This document shows, piece by piece, positions 7,541-16,113 of a stretch of DNA of 64,000 bases. The translations under genes were made by a program, and so were the position numbers. Positions within the stretch are counted from its first letter, which is position 1. Each line of letters begins with the position of its first letter. This DNA comes from Parapedobacter defluvii. Its GTDB lineage: Bacteria; Bacteroidota; Bacteroidia; Sphingobacteriales; Sphingobacteriaceae. The stretch is taken from contig NZ_BMIK01000005.1 of assembly GCF_014642075.1 (NCBI RefSeq), forward strand, positions 124,001 to 188,000, in the 5' to 3' direction. Below the pieces are notes generated by a model that was given only the letters and a program-made list of their open reading frames with translations, was not told the origin of the DNA and made no database searches.

Positions 7541-9331
7541 ATGGAAACGACTAACAAATCGGCAATAAAAGGTGGGGAATTTGTGATCAAAGAAACATCC
7601 GTTGAGGAGGTGTTTATCCCCGAGGAGTTTGATGAGGAACAGGTAATGATCCGGCAGACCTGTGAAGATTTTTTAGAGGCGGAAATCTTCCCGAACCTTG
7701 ACCGGATTGATGCACAGGAAGAAGGGTTGATGCAGCGCCTGCTCGATAAAGCGGGCGAATTGGGGTTGTTGGGAGTATCCGTGCCGGAGCAGTACGGTGG
7801 TTTTGGCAAGAACTTCAACACGTCCATGTTGGTAGCCGATGTCATCGGAGCGGGTCATTCCTTTGCAGTGGCGCTTTCCGCGCATACCGGCATCGGCACG
7901 TTACCCATTCTGTATTACGGCAACGATGCGCAGAAAGACAAGTACGTGCCCAAGCTGGCTACGGGTGAATGGAAGGCAGCCTATTGCCTGACGGAGCCCA
8001 ACTCCGGATCCGACGCCAATTCGGGACGGACGAGTGCCAGGCTGAATGCAGAAGGCACGCACTACCTCATCAACGGGCAGAAGATGTGGATTACCAATGG
8101 TGGTTTTGCAGACGTGTTCATCGTATTTGCCAAAATAGACGACGACAAGAACCTGACGGCGTTCATCGTAGAGCGGGACTTCGGCGGTATCACCATGAAT
8201 CCGGAAGAACACAAGCTCGGCATCAAAGGTTCTTCTACCCGCCAGGTGTTTTTCAACGATTGCCCTGTGCCGGTCGAAAACATGCTTTCTGAGCGGGAGA
8301 ATGGGTTTAAAATCGCCGTGAACATTCTCAACGTCGGGCGCATCAAATTGGGTGCGGCTACCATCGGTTCCGCACGCCGCGTAATCAACCAAGCGGTCAA
8401 CTACGCCAATGAACGCGTGCAATTTGGGTTGACGATTTCCAAATTCGGCGCGATACGGCATAAGCTGGCGGAAATGGCGGTACGGAATTTTGCGGTGGAA
8501 AGTGCGGCTTATCGCGCCGGCCAGAACATTGACGACGCCTACGAAGCCCTTGTGGCCGGTGGGATGGATACCACTAAGGCGAAGTTGAAAGCCACGGAAC
8601 AGTTTGCCGTCGAATGTGCCATCTTAAAAGTGTGGGGATCGGAGATGCTGGATTATGTCGTGGATGAAGGCGTGCAGATTTACGGTGGAATGGGATATTC
8701 CGCAGATGCGCCGATGGAACGGGCTTACCGCGATTCGCGTATCAACCGGATATTCGAGGGAACGAATGAAGTGAACCGGTTGCTCATCGTGGACATGCTG
8801 CTCAAGCGCGCACTGAAAGGTGAACTTGACTTGATGGGCCCGGCACAGGCTGTAGCTGGCGAGTTGATGGCCATTCCCGACTTCGGGGAGGTAGACGATG
8901 CGCCTTTTGTGTATGAAAAGAAGCTGGTCGCCAACCTGAAGAAGGTCGGCCTGCTGGTTGCGGGAGCTGCGGTTCAGAAATTGATGATGACGCTGCAAAA
9001 GGAACAGGAGATCTTGATGAACATTGCGGATATCATCGGTTATGTCTACCTCGCGGAATCTGTCCTGCTACGCGCGGAGAAGATCGCCGGTATGAAAGAA
9101 GAACATACGGCACAGGGAGCATTGGATATGGCACGGATTTACCTGTATACCGCGGTTGACAAGGTATACTTAGCGGGCAAGGAAGCATTGCTTTCATTTG
9201 CCGAAGGCGACGAACTGAAAATGATGCTGGTGGGACTGCGGCGTTTCACCAAAACGGAACCCTATAATATCAAGGAAGCCCGGCAACGGGTAGTCAAACA
9301 ATTAATCGAAGCAAATGGCTGGTGTTTTTGA
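7541..9331 (+). CDS. fadE: Acyl-CoA dehydrogenase (VLCAD-like)
   Basis: 596 aa FAD flavoprotein catalysing the first beta-oxidation step. The acyl-CoA dehydrogenase core (about 25-430) shows CLTEPNSGSDANS (FAD/substrate loop), WITNGGFADVFIVFAK and the catalytic glutamate in INRIFEGTNEVNRLL. A ~170-residue helical C-terminal extension follows, as in very-long-chain acyl-CoA dehydrogenases. It closes the fadN-fadA-fadE operon; a strong terminator begins 48 bp downstream. Confidence 0.95.
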   Translation: METTNKSAIKGGEFVIKETSVEEVFIPEEFDEEQVMIRQTCEDFLEAEIFPNLDRIDAQEEGLMQRLLDKAGELGLLGVSVPEQYGGFGKNFNTSMLVADVIGAGHSFAVALSAHTGIGTLPILYYGNDAQKDKYVPKLATGEWKAAYCLTEPNSGSDANSGRTSARLNAEGTHYLINGQKMWITNGGFADVFIVFAKIDDDKNLTAFIVERDFGGITMNPEEHKLGIKGSSTRQVFFNDCPVPVENMLSERENGFKIAVNILNVGRIKLGAATIGSARRVINQAVNYANERVQFGLTISKFGAIRHKLAEMAVRNFAVESAAYRAGQNIDDAYEALVAGGMDTTKAKLKATEQFAVECAILKVWGSEMLDYVVDEGVQIYGGMGYSADAPMERAYRDSRINRIFEGTNEVNRLLIVDMLLKRALKGELDLMGPAQAVAGELMAIPDFGEVDDAPFVYEKKLVANLKKVGLLVAGAAVQKLMMTLQKEQEILMNIADIIGYVYLAESVLLRAEKIAGMKEEHTAQGALDMARIYLYTAVDKVYLAGKEALLSFAEGDELKMMLVGLRRFTKTEPYNIKEARQRVVKQLIEANGWCF

Positions 9332-9379
9332 TGGTAGTACACGTTACCAAAAATTCACAGGCACACATGAAGACGGGAG

Positions 9380-9411
9380 CCGGGGCGATGATAGCGTCCC
9401 GGTTTCTTTTT
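9380..9411 (+). terminator. Rho-independent terminator of the fad operon
   Basis: Stem CCGGGGCG/CGTCCCGG (8 bp, one G-U) with a 7-nt loop, followed by TTTCTTTTT. It sits between fadE and the convergent yceI-like gene. Confidence 0.8.
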
Positions 9412-9419
9412 GAAGGCGG

Positions 9420-10052
9420 TTATTTGCAGTTATCGAGGAGCAAGGTAAACGCCACGTCAAAATCGTCTTTTACCTTGACCAGTCCGCCGACCTTTTTGGG
9501 TGGGCGTAGGTTAAAATCAGCAAACGTAAACGCCCTGCTGCCCTGAAGTTTATAACCGCTACTGGTTTTGGAAAACGCGTACCTGAGGTAGAATGGCTTG
9601 CGTTGGCCGGCAAGTTCGATGATCACCTTGCCGGAAATAAAGTCTTCGCCGCCATCGCAGAGGGGCATGCGTTCCAGCCAGACGAAATGGATGGTCATTT
9701 GCGGATACTCGTCGGCTTTGAGGGTTTTCCGCAGGTCGCTGGTCAGCATCCGGTTGCCGCAGTCGAATTGGTTGATGGCGATGCTGATGGAGCCCTTCAT
9801 GTCTACGCTTTTGCCGTTTTTTGCGAGGATACCGACCAACGGCTGGGCGGTGAAGGTGCCGGATGCATCACATCCGAACGTGTTGACGTTGGAACTGCCC
9901 TTGATGGCGATGGAGCTGCTAGGAAGTACGTTCCAATGCAGAGAACTACTTCCCTCATCCCTTGATTCCATTGATCTGAAGGAAGTCAAGCTACCTAGCA
10001 TTCCAAGGGATAGCAGTATGGAAAGGGGGGGTATGTAAATCGTTGCCTTCAT
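9420..10052 (-). CDS. YceI-like domain protein (second copy)
   Basis: 210 aa with an N-terminal hydrophobic segment (residues 8-24) that may be a signal peptide or anchor. The rest resembles the YceI lipid-binding lipocalin-like fold: IAIKGSSNVNTFGC at the start, LRKTLKADEYPQMTIHF in the middle (compare LDTDKHKNISFTMTS in the paralogue at 11575-12168) and a closing strand ending VAFTLLLDN. It is the last gene of a YceI-porin-YceI set and is separated from the porin gene by an inverted repeat, so its expression may be lower. YceI proteins bind polyisoprenoid or other apolar ligands in the periplasm; the ligand here is unknown. Confidence 0.75.
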   Translation of the reverse strand: MKATIYIPPLSILLSLGMLGSLTSFRSMESRDEGSSSLHWNVLPSSSIAIKGSSNVNTFGCDASGTFTAQPLVGILAKNGKSVDMKGSISIAINQFDCGNRMLTSDLRKTLKADEYPQMTIHFVWLERMPLCDGGEDFISGKVIIELAGQRKPFYLRYAFSKTSSGYKLQGSRAFTFADFNLRPPKKVGGLVKVKDDFDVAFTLLLDNCK

Positions 10053-10074
10053 GTCGTCATTCGTTAGTTGGAAC

Positions 10075-10122
10075 GTCCAAAAAGCCCCACCCCACGAACC
10101 GCACTTTGGGAGCTTTTTGGAC
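10075..10122 (-). terminator. Inverted repeat / attenuator between porin and yceI genes
   Basis: Perfect 11-bp inverted repeat GTCCAAAAAGC (10075-10085) / GCTTTTTGGAC (10112-10122) with a 26-nt loop that can pair further (CCC/GGG). It lies 27 bp downstream of the porin gene and 22 bp upstream of the second yceI-like gene, so it could be a partial terminator or an mRNA-stability element. Confidence 0.6.
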
Positions 10123-10149
10123 GACTTCTTTGTTGCGGCCGGGTTCTGA

Positions 10150-11535
10150 TTAGAACGCGATGACCGCCTGGAGGGATATCCCGTCGAATTTACCGTTGTG
10201 GCGGTAGTCCGTGTCCGGGAAATCCGTATAGCTTTGTGTCACGTATTCTCCTTTCATCAGAATGTTTTTGGTGATGAACCAGCCTGCACCTACGGCAAAG
10301 CGGTCTACCTTGATCTGTTCGATGTTGCCACCGAACACCTGTTCCGAATTAACGATGTTGTAGCGAATGCCGGCGAACAGGTTTTCATTGTTACCAAACC
10401 GATAGATGCCTTCGGCAGCATATTGTGTCGTTTTCCGGAGCTCGGTTTGTGCACTGGTATGGCCATTTGCAAATTCGGCGGTGCCAAAGAATTCGAAGCC
10501 CTGAATTTTGGCAAACCCGTTGACCATCACCGCATCCAGCTTGCCGCTATACAACGGGTTGAAGCGTCCGGAAGCGTACATGGCGGTAAGAGCTTTTGCT
10601 GCTCCGTCAGCGGTGTACCATTGTTCCATGACATTGGTGTAGTTGGAACCGGTGCGGTCGCCCGCATACAGGGTCAGTCCCGTTCCCGCGGTACCCGTGT
10701 TGTGGTACCAACTGCCGCTCAGGCGAAGCCTGATAGCTTCATTCACCTGTTTGTCCACACCACCTTTCAGGTAAATTGAGGGGTTTCTTGCGGTGATGTC
10801 ATTGGGGCTGGTTGTAATTTCCTGGACGTGGCCACGGATCATGCCGTTGCTCACACCAACCATACCGAAGATTCCGTTCTTCTGTACATAAACCTCACCG
10901 GCAATTTCGGTAGCAAATGCATCCATGACGTTGCCTTCCATAAAGGGGCTGTACAACGTGTGTCCGCCGTCTGGCCTGCGGAAGTGTGCGTCACCGTAGT
11001 TGATTTCCATGTGCCCGGCTTTCACTGTTACCAATTCACTCAGGTCATCCCAAAATTTACCTTTGAAAGGAAACTTATCGATTTGCAGGTAGCCGCCTTT
11101 TACCCAAAACTCATTGTGGTGTTTGGATGCCATGTAATTGGCCAGGTGTAAGCGGATACCTTCGGCCAGTTGGGCATCGATATACAGGTTGGCTTGCGCG
11201 AGGCTGAAGCCGGCGGCTAAGGGATATAGCGCATTTGGTTCAGTTCCGCTGTTGTTCAGCGCACCCGGATTTTCGTTTTTCAACGCTTGGAATTGCTGTG
11301 CAAAACCGGCACCTATACTGATCTTTCTGCCTTCATAGGGTTTATTGAGATCTTCCTTCGTGGTTTCAAAAACGTGCAGGCCACGTTTGTCATACGGGCG
11401 GAAGAAATCTGCTTCCCCATACCGTACAATCGGGCCTTTATCGATCTCTTTTTCATCCTGGGCATAGGTGGCTGCAGGAATTGCCGTGGTTGCCACAGCG
11501 GCCAGGATTGCGAGGGTTGTAAATTTAGTTTTCAT
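10150..11535 (-). CDS. Outer-membrane porin-like beta-barrel protein
   Basis: 461 aa with a clear signal peptide (MKTKFTTLAILAAVATTAIPAATYAQ). The mature part has many alternating amphipathic strands (VTVKAGHMEINYGDAHFRR, AVGAGWFITKNILMKGEYV) and ends in a short strand AVIAF with C-terminal Phe, the usual barrel signature. It resembles bacterial phosphate/carbohydrate-type porins in general layout, but no substrate can be read from the sequence. It lies 39 bp after the first yceI gene and is probably cotranscribed with it. Confidence 0.75.
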   Translation of the reverse strand: MKTKFTTLAILAAVATTAIPAATYAQDEKEIDKGPIVRYGEADFFRPYDKRGLHVFETTKEDLNKPYEGRKISIGAGFAQQFQALKNENPGALNNSGTEPNALYPLAAGFSLAQANLYIDAQLAEGIRLHLANYMASKHHNEFWVKGGYLQIDKFPFKGKFWDDLSELVTVKAGHMEINYGDAHFRRPDGGHTLYSPFMEGNVMDAFATEIAGEVYVQKNGIFGMVGVSNGMIRGHVQEITTSPNDITARNPSIYLKGGVDKQVNEAIRLRLSGSWYHNTGTAGTGLTLYAGDRTGSNYTNVMEQWYTADGAAKALTAMYASGRFNPLYSGKLDAVMVNGFAKIQGFEFFGTAEFANGHTSAQTELRKTTQYAAEGIYRFGNNENLFAGIRYNIVNSEQVFGGNIEQIKVDRFAVGAGWFITKNILMKGEYVTQSYTDFPDTDYRHNGKFDGISLQAVIAF

Positions 11536-11574
11536 TTATTTTTCAAATTAAGTGGTGAGAGATCTGTTAGTTAA

Positions 11575-12168
11575 TCACTGTGCGGTTAGTTTTCCGTTGT
11601 AGTCTACCGTAATCTGATCACCGGTTTTGATGGTACCCATCATAACCGTCGGTGGTTTTACGTTATATGCAGTCATGTTGAATGTGGTACTGCCCTTTAC
11701 CGCAATGCTCTTGTCTGATGGATTGAATTGACCGGTGGCGGTAATCGTCGTTTGCTTTGACGTGCCGGCGACGGTCAGTTTGCCCGTGGCCTTTACCTGG
11801 AAGGTGTTGTTGCCGGTCGGGGTTACGGTTCCTGATGTCATCGTAAAACTGATGTTTTTGTGTTTGTCTGTGTCCAACGCTTTATACGCATTTTTGTCCA
11901 ATCCGCTTTTGTCGCTTTTTAGCGATTCAGCGGATACGGTGAATGAGAGCGTGTTGATGGCTTTCACCTGATTCCCTTCCACGGTAAAAGACGCTTTGGT
12001 CTGGCCCTTGGATGATGTCATGTCCCAATCGTGCAAGGTCGACGTTCCCTTTATGGTAGTTTGCGTGGAGTTTGATTGATAAGTTATCTGCGCTTGTAGA
12101 CGGCCAAGGGAGGTGGTAAGCACCAACATCATGATTCCCAAAGTTGCCAGTTTCATTGTTGTTTCCAT
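11575..12168 (-). CDS. YceI family protein (first copy)
   Basis: 197 aa. Residues 1-26 form a signal peptide (LGIMMLVLTTSLGRLQAQ), followed by a canonical YceI domain: STLHDWDMTSSKGQTKASF, LKSDKSGLDKNAYKALDTDKHKNISFTMTSG and PPTVMMGTIKTGDQITVDY. YceI is a periplasmic lipocalin-like barrel that binds isoprenoid-type ligands. It heads the operon yceI-porin-yceI and its promoter region carries two inverted repeats. A second ATG four codons in (12156) is an alternative start. Confidence 0.88.
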   Translation of the reverse strand: METTMKLATLGIMMLVLTTSLGRLQAQITYQSNSTQTTIKGTSTLHDWDMTSSKGQTKASFTVEGNQVKAINTLSFTVSAESLKSDKSGLDKNAYKALDTDKHKNISFTMTSGTVTPTGNNTFQVKATGKLTVAGTSKQTTITATGQFNPSDKSIAVKGSTTFNMTAYNVKPPTVMMGTIKTGDQITVDYNGKLTAQ

Positions 12169-12198
12169 GTTCAGTCGTTTTAACGTGATGATCTTTCC

Positions 12199-12263
12199 TG
12201 TAATCTTCCTGATTACATCACAAAACTATGGGGTATAGGCTGTCCTACCGATGGTGTAGGACA
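12199..12263 (-). promoter_or_regulatory. Promoter and operator-like dyads of the yceI-porin operon
   Basis: Read on the minus strand, the -7 box is TAGTTTTG (plus 12221-12228). No TTTG is found at the -33 position; instead a perfect dyad TGTCCTAC-N7-GTAGGACA (12241-12263) covers it. A second perfect dyad TGTAATC-N5-GATTACA (12199-12217) lies on the expected transcription start and leader. The arrangement suggests a regulated promoter whose activator or repressor is unknown. Confidence 0.55.
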
Positions 12264-12462
12264 ATCGAAAAAGTAATCTTCGTTAAGTTTTTAAGAAACT
12301 CGAAAAAGCGATTTTATACTCTTTTGAAGCACTTGATGGAGATTTTGATCCTCATGTAGTATTTTTTGTGATCGGCGTCATTTTAGAGAACGTTTATTCT
12401 ATGGAAACCGGGGTCAATCTGCATCTTATCTCAGACAGGCCGGCACAATGGAGGAAGTTTTG

Positions 12463-12470
12463 TATTTTTG
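12463..12470 (+). promoter_or_regulatory. Candidate -7 box of the ECF sigma gene
   Basis: TATTTTTG matches TAnnTTTG. It lies inside the longest ORF reading (from 12448), so if it is used, transcription begins near 12477 and translation must start further down, at the GTG 12508. Confidence 0.4.
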
Positions 12471-12507
12471 GGATAAGCCGTTACAGGGATCTTTTAAACA
12501 ACACATC

Positions 12508-13062
12508 GTGTCTGACGAACAACGCCTTCTGACAGCATACAGGAAAACCGGAAATCTGCAGGTATTGGGTAGGTTATACGAACCTTATATGCCGCTTATT
12601 TATGGATTGTGTTTTAAATACTATAAAGACGAAGCGAGAAGCGAAGATGCGGTGATGCAAATCTTTGAATCACTGATATCAAAGCTACGCGTTCACGAAG
12701 TGAGTAACTTCAAAAGTTGGCTATATACGTTGGCCCGTAACCATTGCCTGATGGAATTACGTACGGCCAATCGCATCAATACGGTAGATATCGAGGAACA
12801 TATTGTGGAAAGTGATATTTTTTTGCATCAAAAAAATAGTGGGGAACAAATTCCCGAGGAGCAACTTGCATGGATGGAGTCGTGTTTAGAAACACTCAAC
12901 GAGGAACAGCGGGTTTGTCTTACGTTGTTTTACTTAGAACAGCGATGTTATAAAGATGTAGCTGAAATAACTGGATATGACCTTAATAAGGTAAAAAGTC
13001 ATATTCAGAACGGTAAGCGTAATTTAAAAATTTGCATGGAGAAGAAGCAGGATGAACAATAA
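12508..13062 (+). CDS. ECF RNA polymerase sigma factor
   Basis: 184 aa from GTG 12508; the ORF is open from ATG 12448 (204 aa), but a -7-like box falls in that extension and family members begin at the equivalent of SDEQRLLTAYRKTG. Region 2 is visible in LGRLYEPYMPLIYGLCFKYY and SEDAVMQIFESL, and region 4 in LNEEQRVCLTLFYLEQRCYKDVAEITG with an HTH. It directs RNA polymerase to unknown extracytoplasmic-response promoters. Its stop overlaps the next gene by 11 bp, implying translational coupling with a membrane partner, and it diverges from the yceI-porin operon, a possible target. Confidence 0.88.
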   Translation: MSDEQRLLTAYRKTGNLQVLGRLYEPYMPLIYGLCFKYYKDEARSEDAVMQIFESLISKLRVHEVSNFKSWLYTLARNHCLMELRTANRINTVDIEEHIVESDIFLHQKNSGEQIPEEQLAWMESCLETLNEEQRVCLTLFYLEQRCYKDVAEITGYDLNKVKSHIQNGKRNLKICMEKKQDEQ

Positions 13063-13699
13063 TTACCATATCATTCGTATACAGCAATATCTCAGCGGTG
13101 AATTAAGCAGCGATGAGATGTATAAGCTTGAACGCGAGGCGCTTGACGATCCGTTGCTGCAGGATGCCATCGATGGTTACCGGATGCAGCAGAACGTGAG
13201 TCATCGTCGGTTGAGCTTACTGCAAAAACGGCTTGCCGCACGCATTGCGGATCAGGTCAAGGAGCGGGATGCCTTTTTCTTCGGGTGGCAGCGCCTGGGC
13301 GTGGCGGCTACGGCCTGTGTACTAATGGTATTGGTATTGGTTTTACTGTGGATGCGTAATCAACACCTACAGCCAAAAATAACAGAGCGGGAAGTGAAAG
13401 TAGAACTGGCTCCGGAGGCGGTGGTTCATGCAGCCGCAATGGATCGCAAAATGGGATTCGATGCCAGTCCGGAACAGGGATGGCAGCGGTTTAATGCCTA
13501 TCTTTCCGAAAATAAGGAAACCCATGCGATCACTGGCCAGATTGTATTGACCTTTAAAGTCGATCACAAGGGAAAACCGTACGCTATCGAAGAAGTGAGT
13601 GCGGAAGACCTCGTATTAGTGGCAGAGGCGAAACGATTGTTGCAGGAAGGACCACGTTGGAATGGTACCAAAGGGAAAATTGTCATTTCATTTGAATAG
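13052..13699 (+). CDS. Single-pass membrane protein, anti-sigma-like with TonB-like C-terminus
   Basis: 215 aa. Residues 1-75 are cytoplasmic and helical (IQQYLSGELSSDEMYKLEREALDDPLLQDAIDGY), the layout seen in Bacteroidetes anti-sigma-type proteins; no zinc-binding cysteines are present. One membrane helix spans about 87-106. The outer segment ends in a fold resembling the TonB/energy-transducer C-terminus (ITGQIVLTFKVDHKGKPYAIEEV...). Overlap with the ECF sigma gene makes a role as its regulator likely, but this is inference. The combination of anti-sigma-like N-terminus and TonB-like C-terminus is widespread but poorly characterised. Confidence 0.7.
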   Translation: MNNNYHIIRIQQYLSGELSSDEMYKLEREALDDPLLQDAIDGYRMQQNVSHRRLSLLQKRLAARIADQVKERDAFFFGWQRLGVAATACVLMVLVLVLLWMRNQHLQPKITEREVKVELAPEAVVHAAAMDRKMGFDASPEQGWQRFNAYLSENKETHAITGQIVLTFKVDHKGKPYAIEEVSAEDLVLVAEAKRLLQEGPRWNGTKGKIVISFE

Positions 13700-13722
13700 C
13701 ATGAAACGGTTGGTGGCTTCTG

Positions 13723-14151
13723 TTACCGATCGGCTGGGACACCGCCGTAGTCATCCTTCCTTGCGGTTTCAGGCTGATAGTGAAAGCCTGGTGTCAACCA
13801 AAAGAGGAGAATAACGCGTGAATACCGATAATTTAGAGGTGCGAACAAGAGTGTTGTTGCGATCGCAACCGTTAGGTACAGCCAGAAAGAGTCGTCAATT
13901 TTTGTGATAAGATAGGTCACCAAACAAGCAATAACCATCTCTGCCACACTCAGCGCATAGCTGACAAACATGGATACATAGAAATGCCCCGGCCGCTGTT
14001 CAAACTTCAGGTGACAGTGTGGGCAATATTCGTTCATCTTCTGTACTTTAAATCCGTATGCTTTTCCGGTAAACATAGCCCCGGTGCGGCATCTTGGGCA
14101 TCTTGCATGGGTTGCAGCTTTGAATTCGCTGATTTCTTGGGTTGTTGCCAT
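13723..14151 (-). CDS. DUF983 family membrane protein
   Basis: 142 aa from ATG 14151; an upstream ATG at 14166 adds five residues. The N-terminus has two zinc-ribbon-like Cys pairs, CPRC (about residue 18) and CPHC (about 43), followed by two to three membrane helices (about 55-110). DUF983 proteins are common in Bacteroidetes and alphaproteobacteria, sometimes near cytochrome oxidase genes; function unknown. It converges on the anti-sigma-like gene with only 23 bp between them. Confidence 0.83.
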   Translation of the reverse strand: MATTQEISEFKAATHARCPRCRTGAMFTGKAYGFKVQKMNEYCPHCHLKFEQRPGHFYVSMFVSYALSVAEMVIACLVTYLITKIDDSFWLYLTVAIATTLLFAPLNYRYSRVILLFWLTPGFHYQPETARKDDYGGVPADR

Positions 14152-14213
14152 AGCGCGAAGGTACAATTATTTTCAGATAGGGCTATGGTACTTTTTATCA
14201 GTTTAGTGGTAAG

Positions 14214-14789
14214 TTATTCCTCCCACTGTATTTTTTCCAAGACTGGTTTTCGGGTAGCCTCGCGCGCTGATTCATCGTGAAATCCCATGTAAAAGAAGCC
14301 CAGGCATTCTTCATTGGCCGCTAACGACAGGAAGTCGCCCATGTATTTAACGGTGCCAGGACTGCTCCAATAGCCACCTATGCCAGCTGCAGAGGCAGCA
14401 AGCCAAAGGTTTTGTACGGCACATGCGGTAGCTGCAAGCTCCTCCCATTGAGGGAGTGATCCGCTATAGGAAACAACGATAGCGATAACAGCTCCGGATT
14501 GAAGCACCTTCTCCCGCGTATTTTCATACTTCTTCTGTAGGAATTGTTCCGGTGAGGTATGTGTTTTGTATTGTTCGGCAAGCTGATCTGCCAGCTTCTC
14601 GCGGCCATTTTCCCTAAAGATGATAAACCGCCAAGGTTGTGTAAGTTTATGGGTAGGCGCCGTATTGGCACATTCCAGTAATTCGACCAACAGCGTTTTG
14701 GGTATTTCTTTTTTGATATAACTGGGCGGGAATATGGCCCGGCGTTGCTTGATCGCCTGTTTTATAACTTGATAAACGGTGTTTTGCAT
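14214..14789 (-). CDS. Nitroreductase family protein (YdjA-like)
   Basis: 191 aa from ATG 14789. The N-terminal IKQRRAIFPPSYIKKEIPK and NTAPTHKLTQPWRFIIF are the FMN-binding start of nitroreductase-like flavoenzymes; AVQNLWLAASAAGIGGYWSSP is the conserved dimer/FMN helix. Such enzymes reduce nitro compounds or quinones with NAD(P)H; the substrate is unknown. It follows pepT by 13 bp and is probably cotranscribed. Confidence 0.88.
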   Translation of the reverse strand: MQNTVYQVIKQAIKQRRAIFPPSYIKKEIPKTLLVELLECANTAPTHKLTQPWRFIIFRENGREKLADQLAEQYKTHTSPEQFLQKKYENTREKVLQSGAVIAIVVSYSGSLPQWEELAATACAVQNLWLAASAAGIGGYWSSPGTVKYMGDFLSLAANEECLGFFYMGFHDESAREATRKPVLEKIQWEE

Positions 14790-14802
14790 GATAAAAATAT
14801 CG

Positions 14803-16065
14803 TTAAGTGCGTTCCTCCCATAATGCGGCGATATGCAGTATGGTGCGTACCGTGCGTTCCATATCTTGTACAGATACCCATTCCTGCTTGCCGTGGAAAG
14901 CATGTCCGCCCGCAAAGATATTGGGGCAGGGAAGGCCCATGAAAGAAAGCCTTGAGCCATCCGTGCCTCCGCGTATGCTTCGCCTGATGGGTTGCATTCC
15001 GGCCCGACGGATTGCTTCCAGTCCGACTTCCATGATTTGGGGATATTGATCAAGTACCTGCTTCATGTTCCGGTACTGCTCTTTTACCTGGAATTGATAA
15101 CTGCAGCTGGGATATCGGGCGATGACGGCTTTCACGATATCTTCCAATTCCTGTTCATGCGTTTCCAGCTGATTGTCAACAAAGTCCCGCACAATGAAAT
15201 CAATGGTTACCTGTTCTACACCGCCGTTGATAGATACGGGATGCACGAAACCCTCGCGGTTACTGGTGGTCTCTGGGGAAAGCCGATCTTTGGGCAATGC
15301 GTTAATAACTTCCGCGGCGATTTTTAGAGCACTTTGAAGCTTCCCTTTGGCAAATCCCGGATGTACACTGACACCGTTTATAATGACGGTGACGCCATCC
15401 GCAGAAAAGGTTTCGTCTTCAATGGATCCTGCCGTTTCTCCGTCAATGGTATAGGCAAAATCAGCTCCCAGCTTAGCCAGGTTCACCTTGTCTACGCCCC
15501 GGCCAATTTCTTCATCGGGTGTGAAGAGTATTTTTAAGGTGCCATGCTTGATTTCAGGATGGTTCATCAGTACTTCGGCGGCAGCCATGATTGCTGCAAT
15601 GCCGGCTTTATCGTCTGCGCCAAGCAGTGTAGCGCCGGATGCAGTAATGATGTCATTGCCCAGCTGATTCCGGAGATCGGGATGTTCGCTTGGTCGGATG
15701 ACCACGGTAGAGTCATCGGGCAATACGATGTCGTCGCCGCGGTAATTGCGGTGTATGACAGGTTTAACATGTGTTCCCGAACAATCGGGAGACGTATCCA
15801 TATGGGAGCAGAAGCAGATGACCGGTACCGCCTTGTCGCTGTTGGCTGGAATCGTCGCATATACATAGCCGTAATCGTCGAGATGCGCATCGGTAATACC
15901 GATAGCCAGCAATTCATCGACAAGCATCTTTCCAAGGTCCCTCTGTTTTTCCGTAGAGGGGCACGTCGCAGAACCCGGGTCGGATTGCGTATCCACCTGC
16001 ACGTAACGCAAGAACCGCTCGCCAGCAGAAGTATGGGCTACGTTGTTAATGATCGAATCGTTCAT
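14803..16065 (-). CDS. pepT: Peptidase T (tripeptide aminopeptidase)
   Basis: 420 aa M20B metallopeptidase of normal length, removing N-terminal residues from tripeptides in the cytoplasm. Metal and catalytic motifs are all visible: CSHMDTSPD (His ligand and adjacent Asp), LLGADDKAG (bridging Asp), TPDEEIGRG (catalytic Glu-Glu), TIDGE (Asp ligand) and NIFAGGHAFHGKQEW (His ligand). A nitroreductase gene follows after 13 bp. Confidence 0.95.
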   Translation of the reverse strand: MNDSIINNVAHTSAGERFLRYVQVDTQSDPGSATCPSTEKQRDLGKMLVDELLAIGITDAHLDDYGYVYATIPANSDKAVPVICFCSHMDTSPDCSGTHVKPVIHRNYRGDDIVLPDDSTVVIRPSEHPDLRNQLGNDIITASGATLLGADDKAGIAAIMAAAEVLMNHPEIKHGTLKILFTPDEEIGRGVDKVNLAKLGADFAYTIDGETAGSIEDETFSADGVTVIINGVSVHPGFAKGKLQSALKIAAEVINALPKDRLSPETTSNREGFVHPVSINGGVEQVTIDFIVRDFVDNQLETHEQELEDIVKAVIARYPSCSYQFQVKEQYRNMKQVLDQYPQIMEVGLEAIRRAGMQPIRRSIRGGTDGSRLSFMGLPCPNIFAGGHAFHGKQEWVSVQDMERTVRTILHIAALWEERT

Positions 16066-16113
16066 GGTAGCGCCAAACTTAGCTAATTTTCTTCTATATG
16101 CAATAGAATTGTG

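Noticed and set aside
9598-10038. 146-aa plus-strand ORF opposite the second yceI-like gene
   Set aside because: The minus-strand gene has recognisable YceI segments and a signal-like start; this ORF has no family features.
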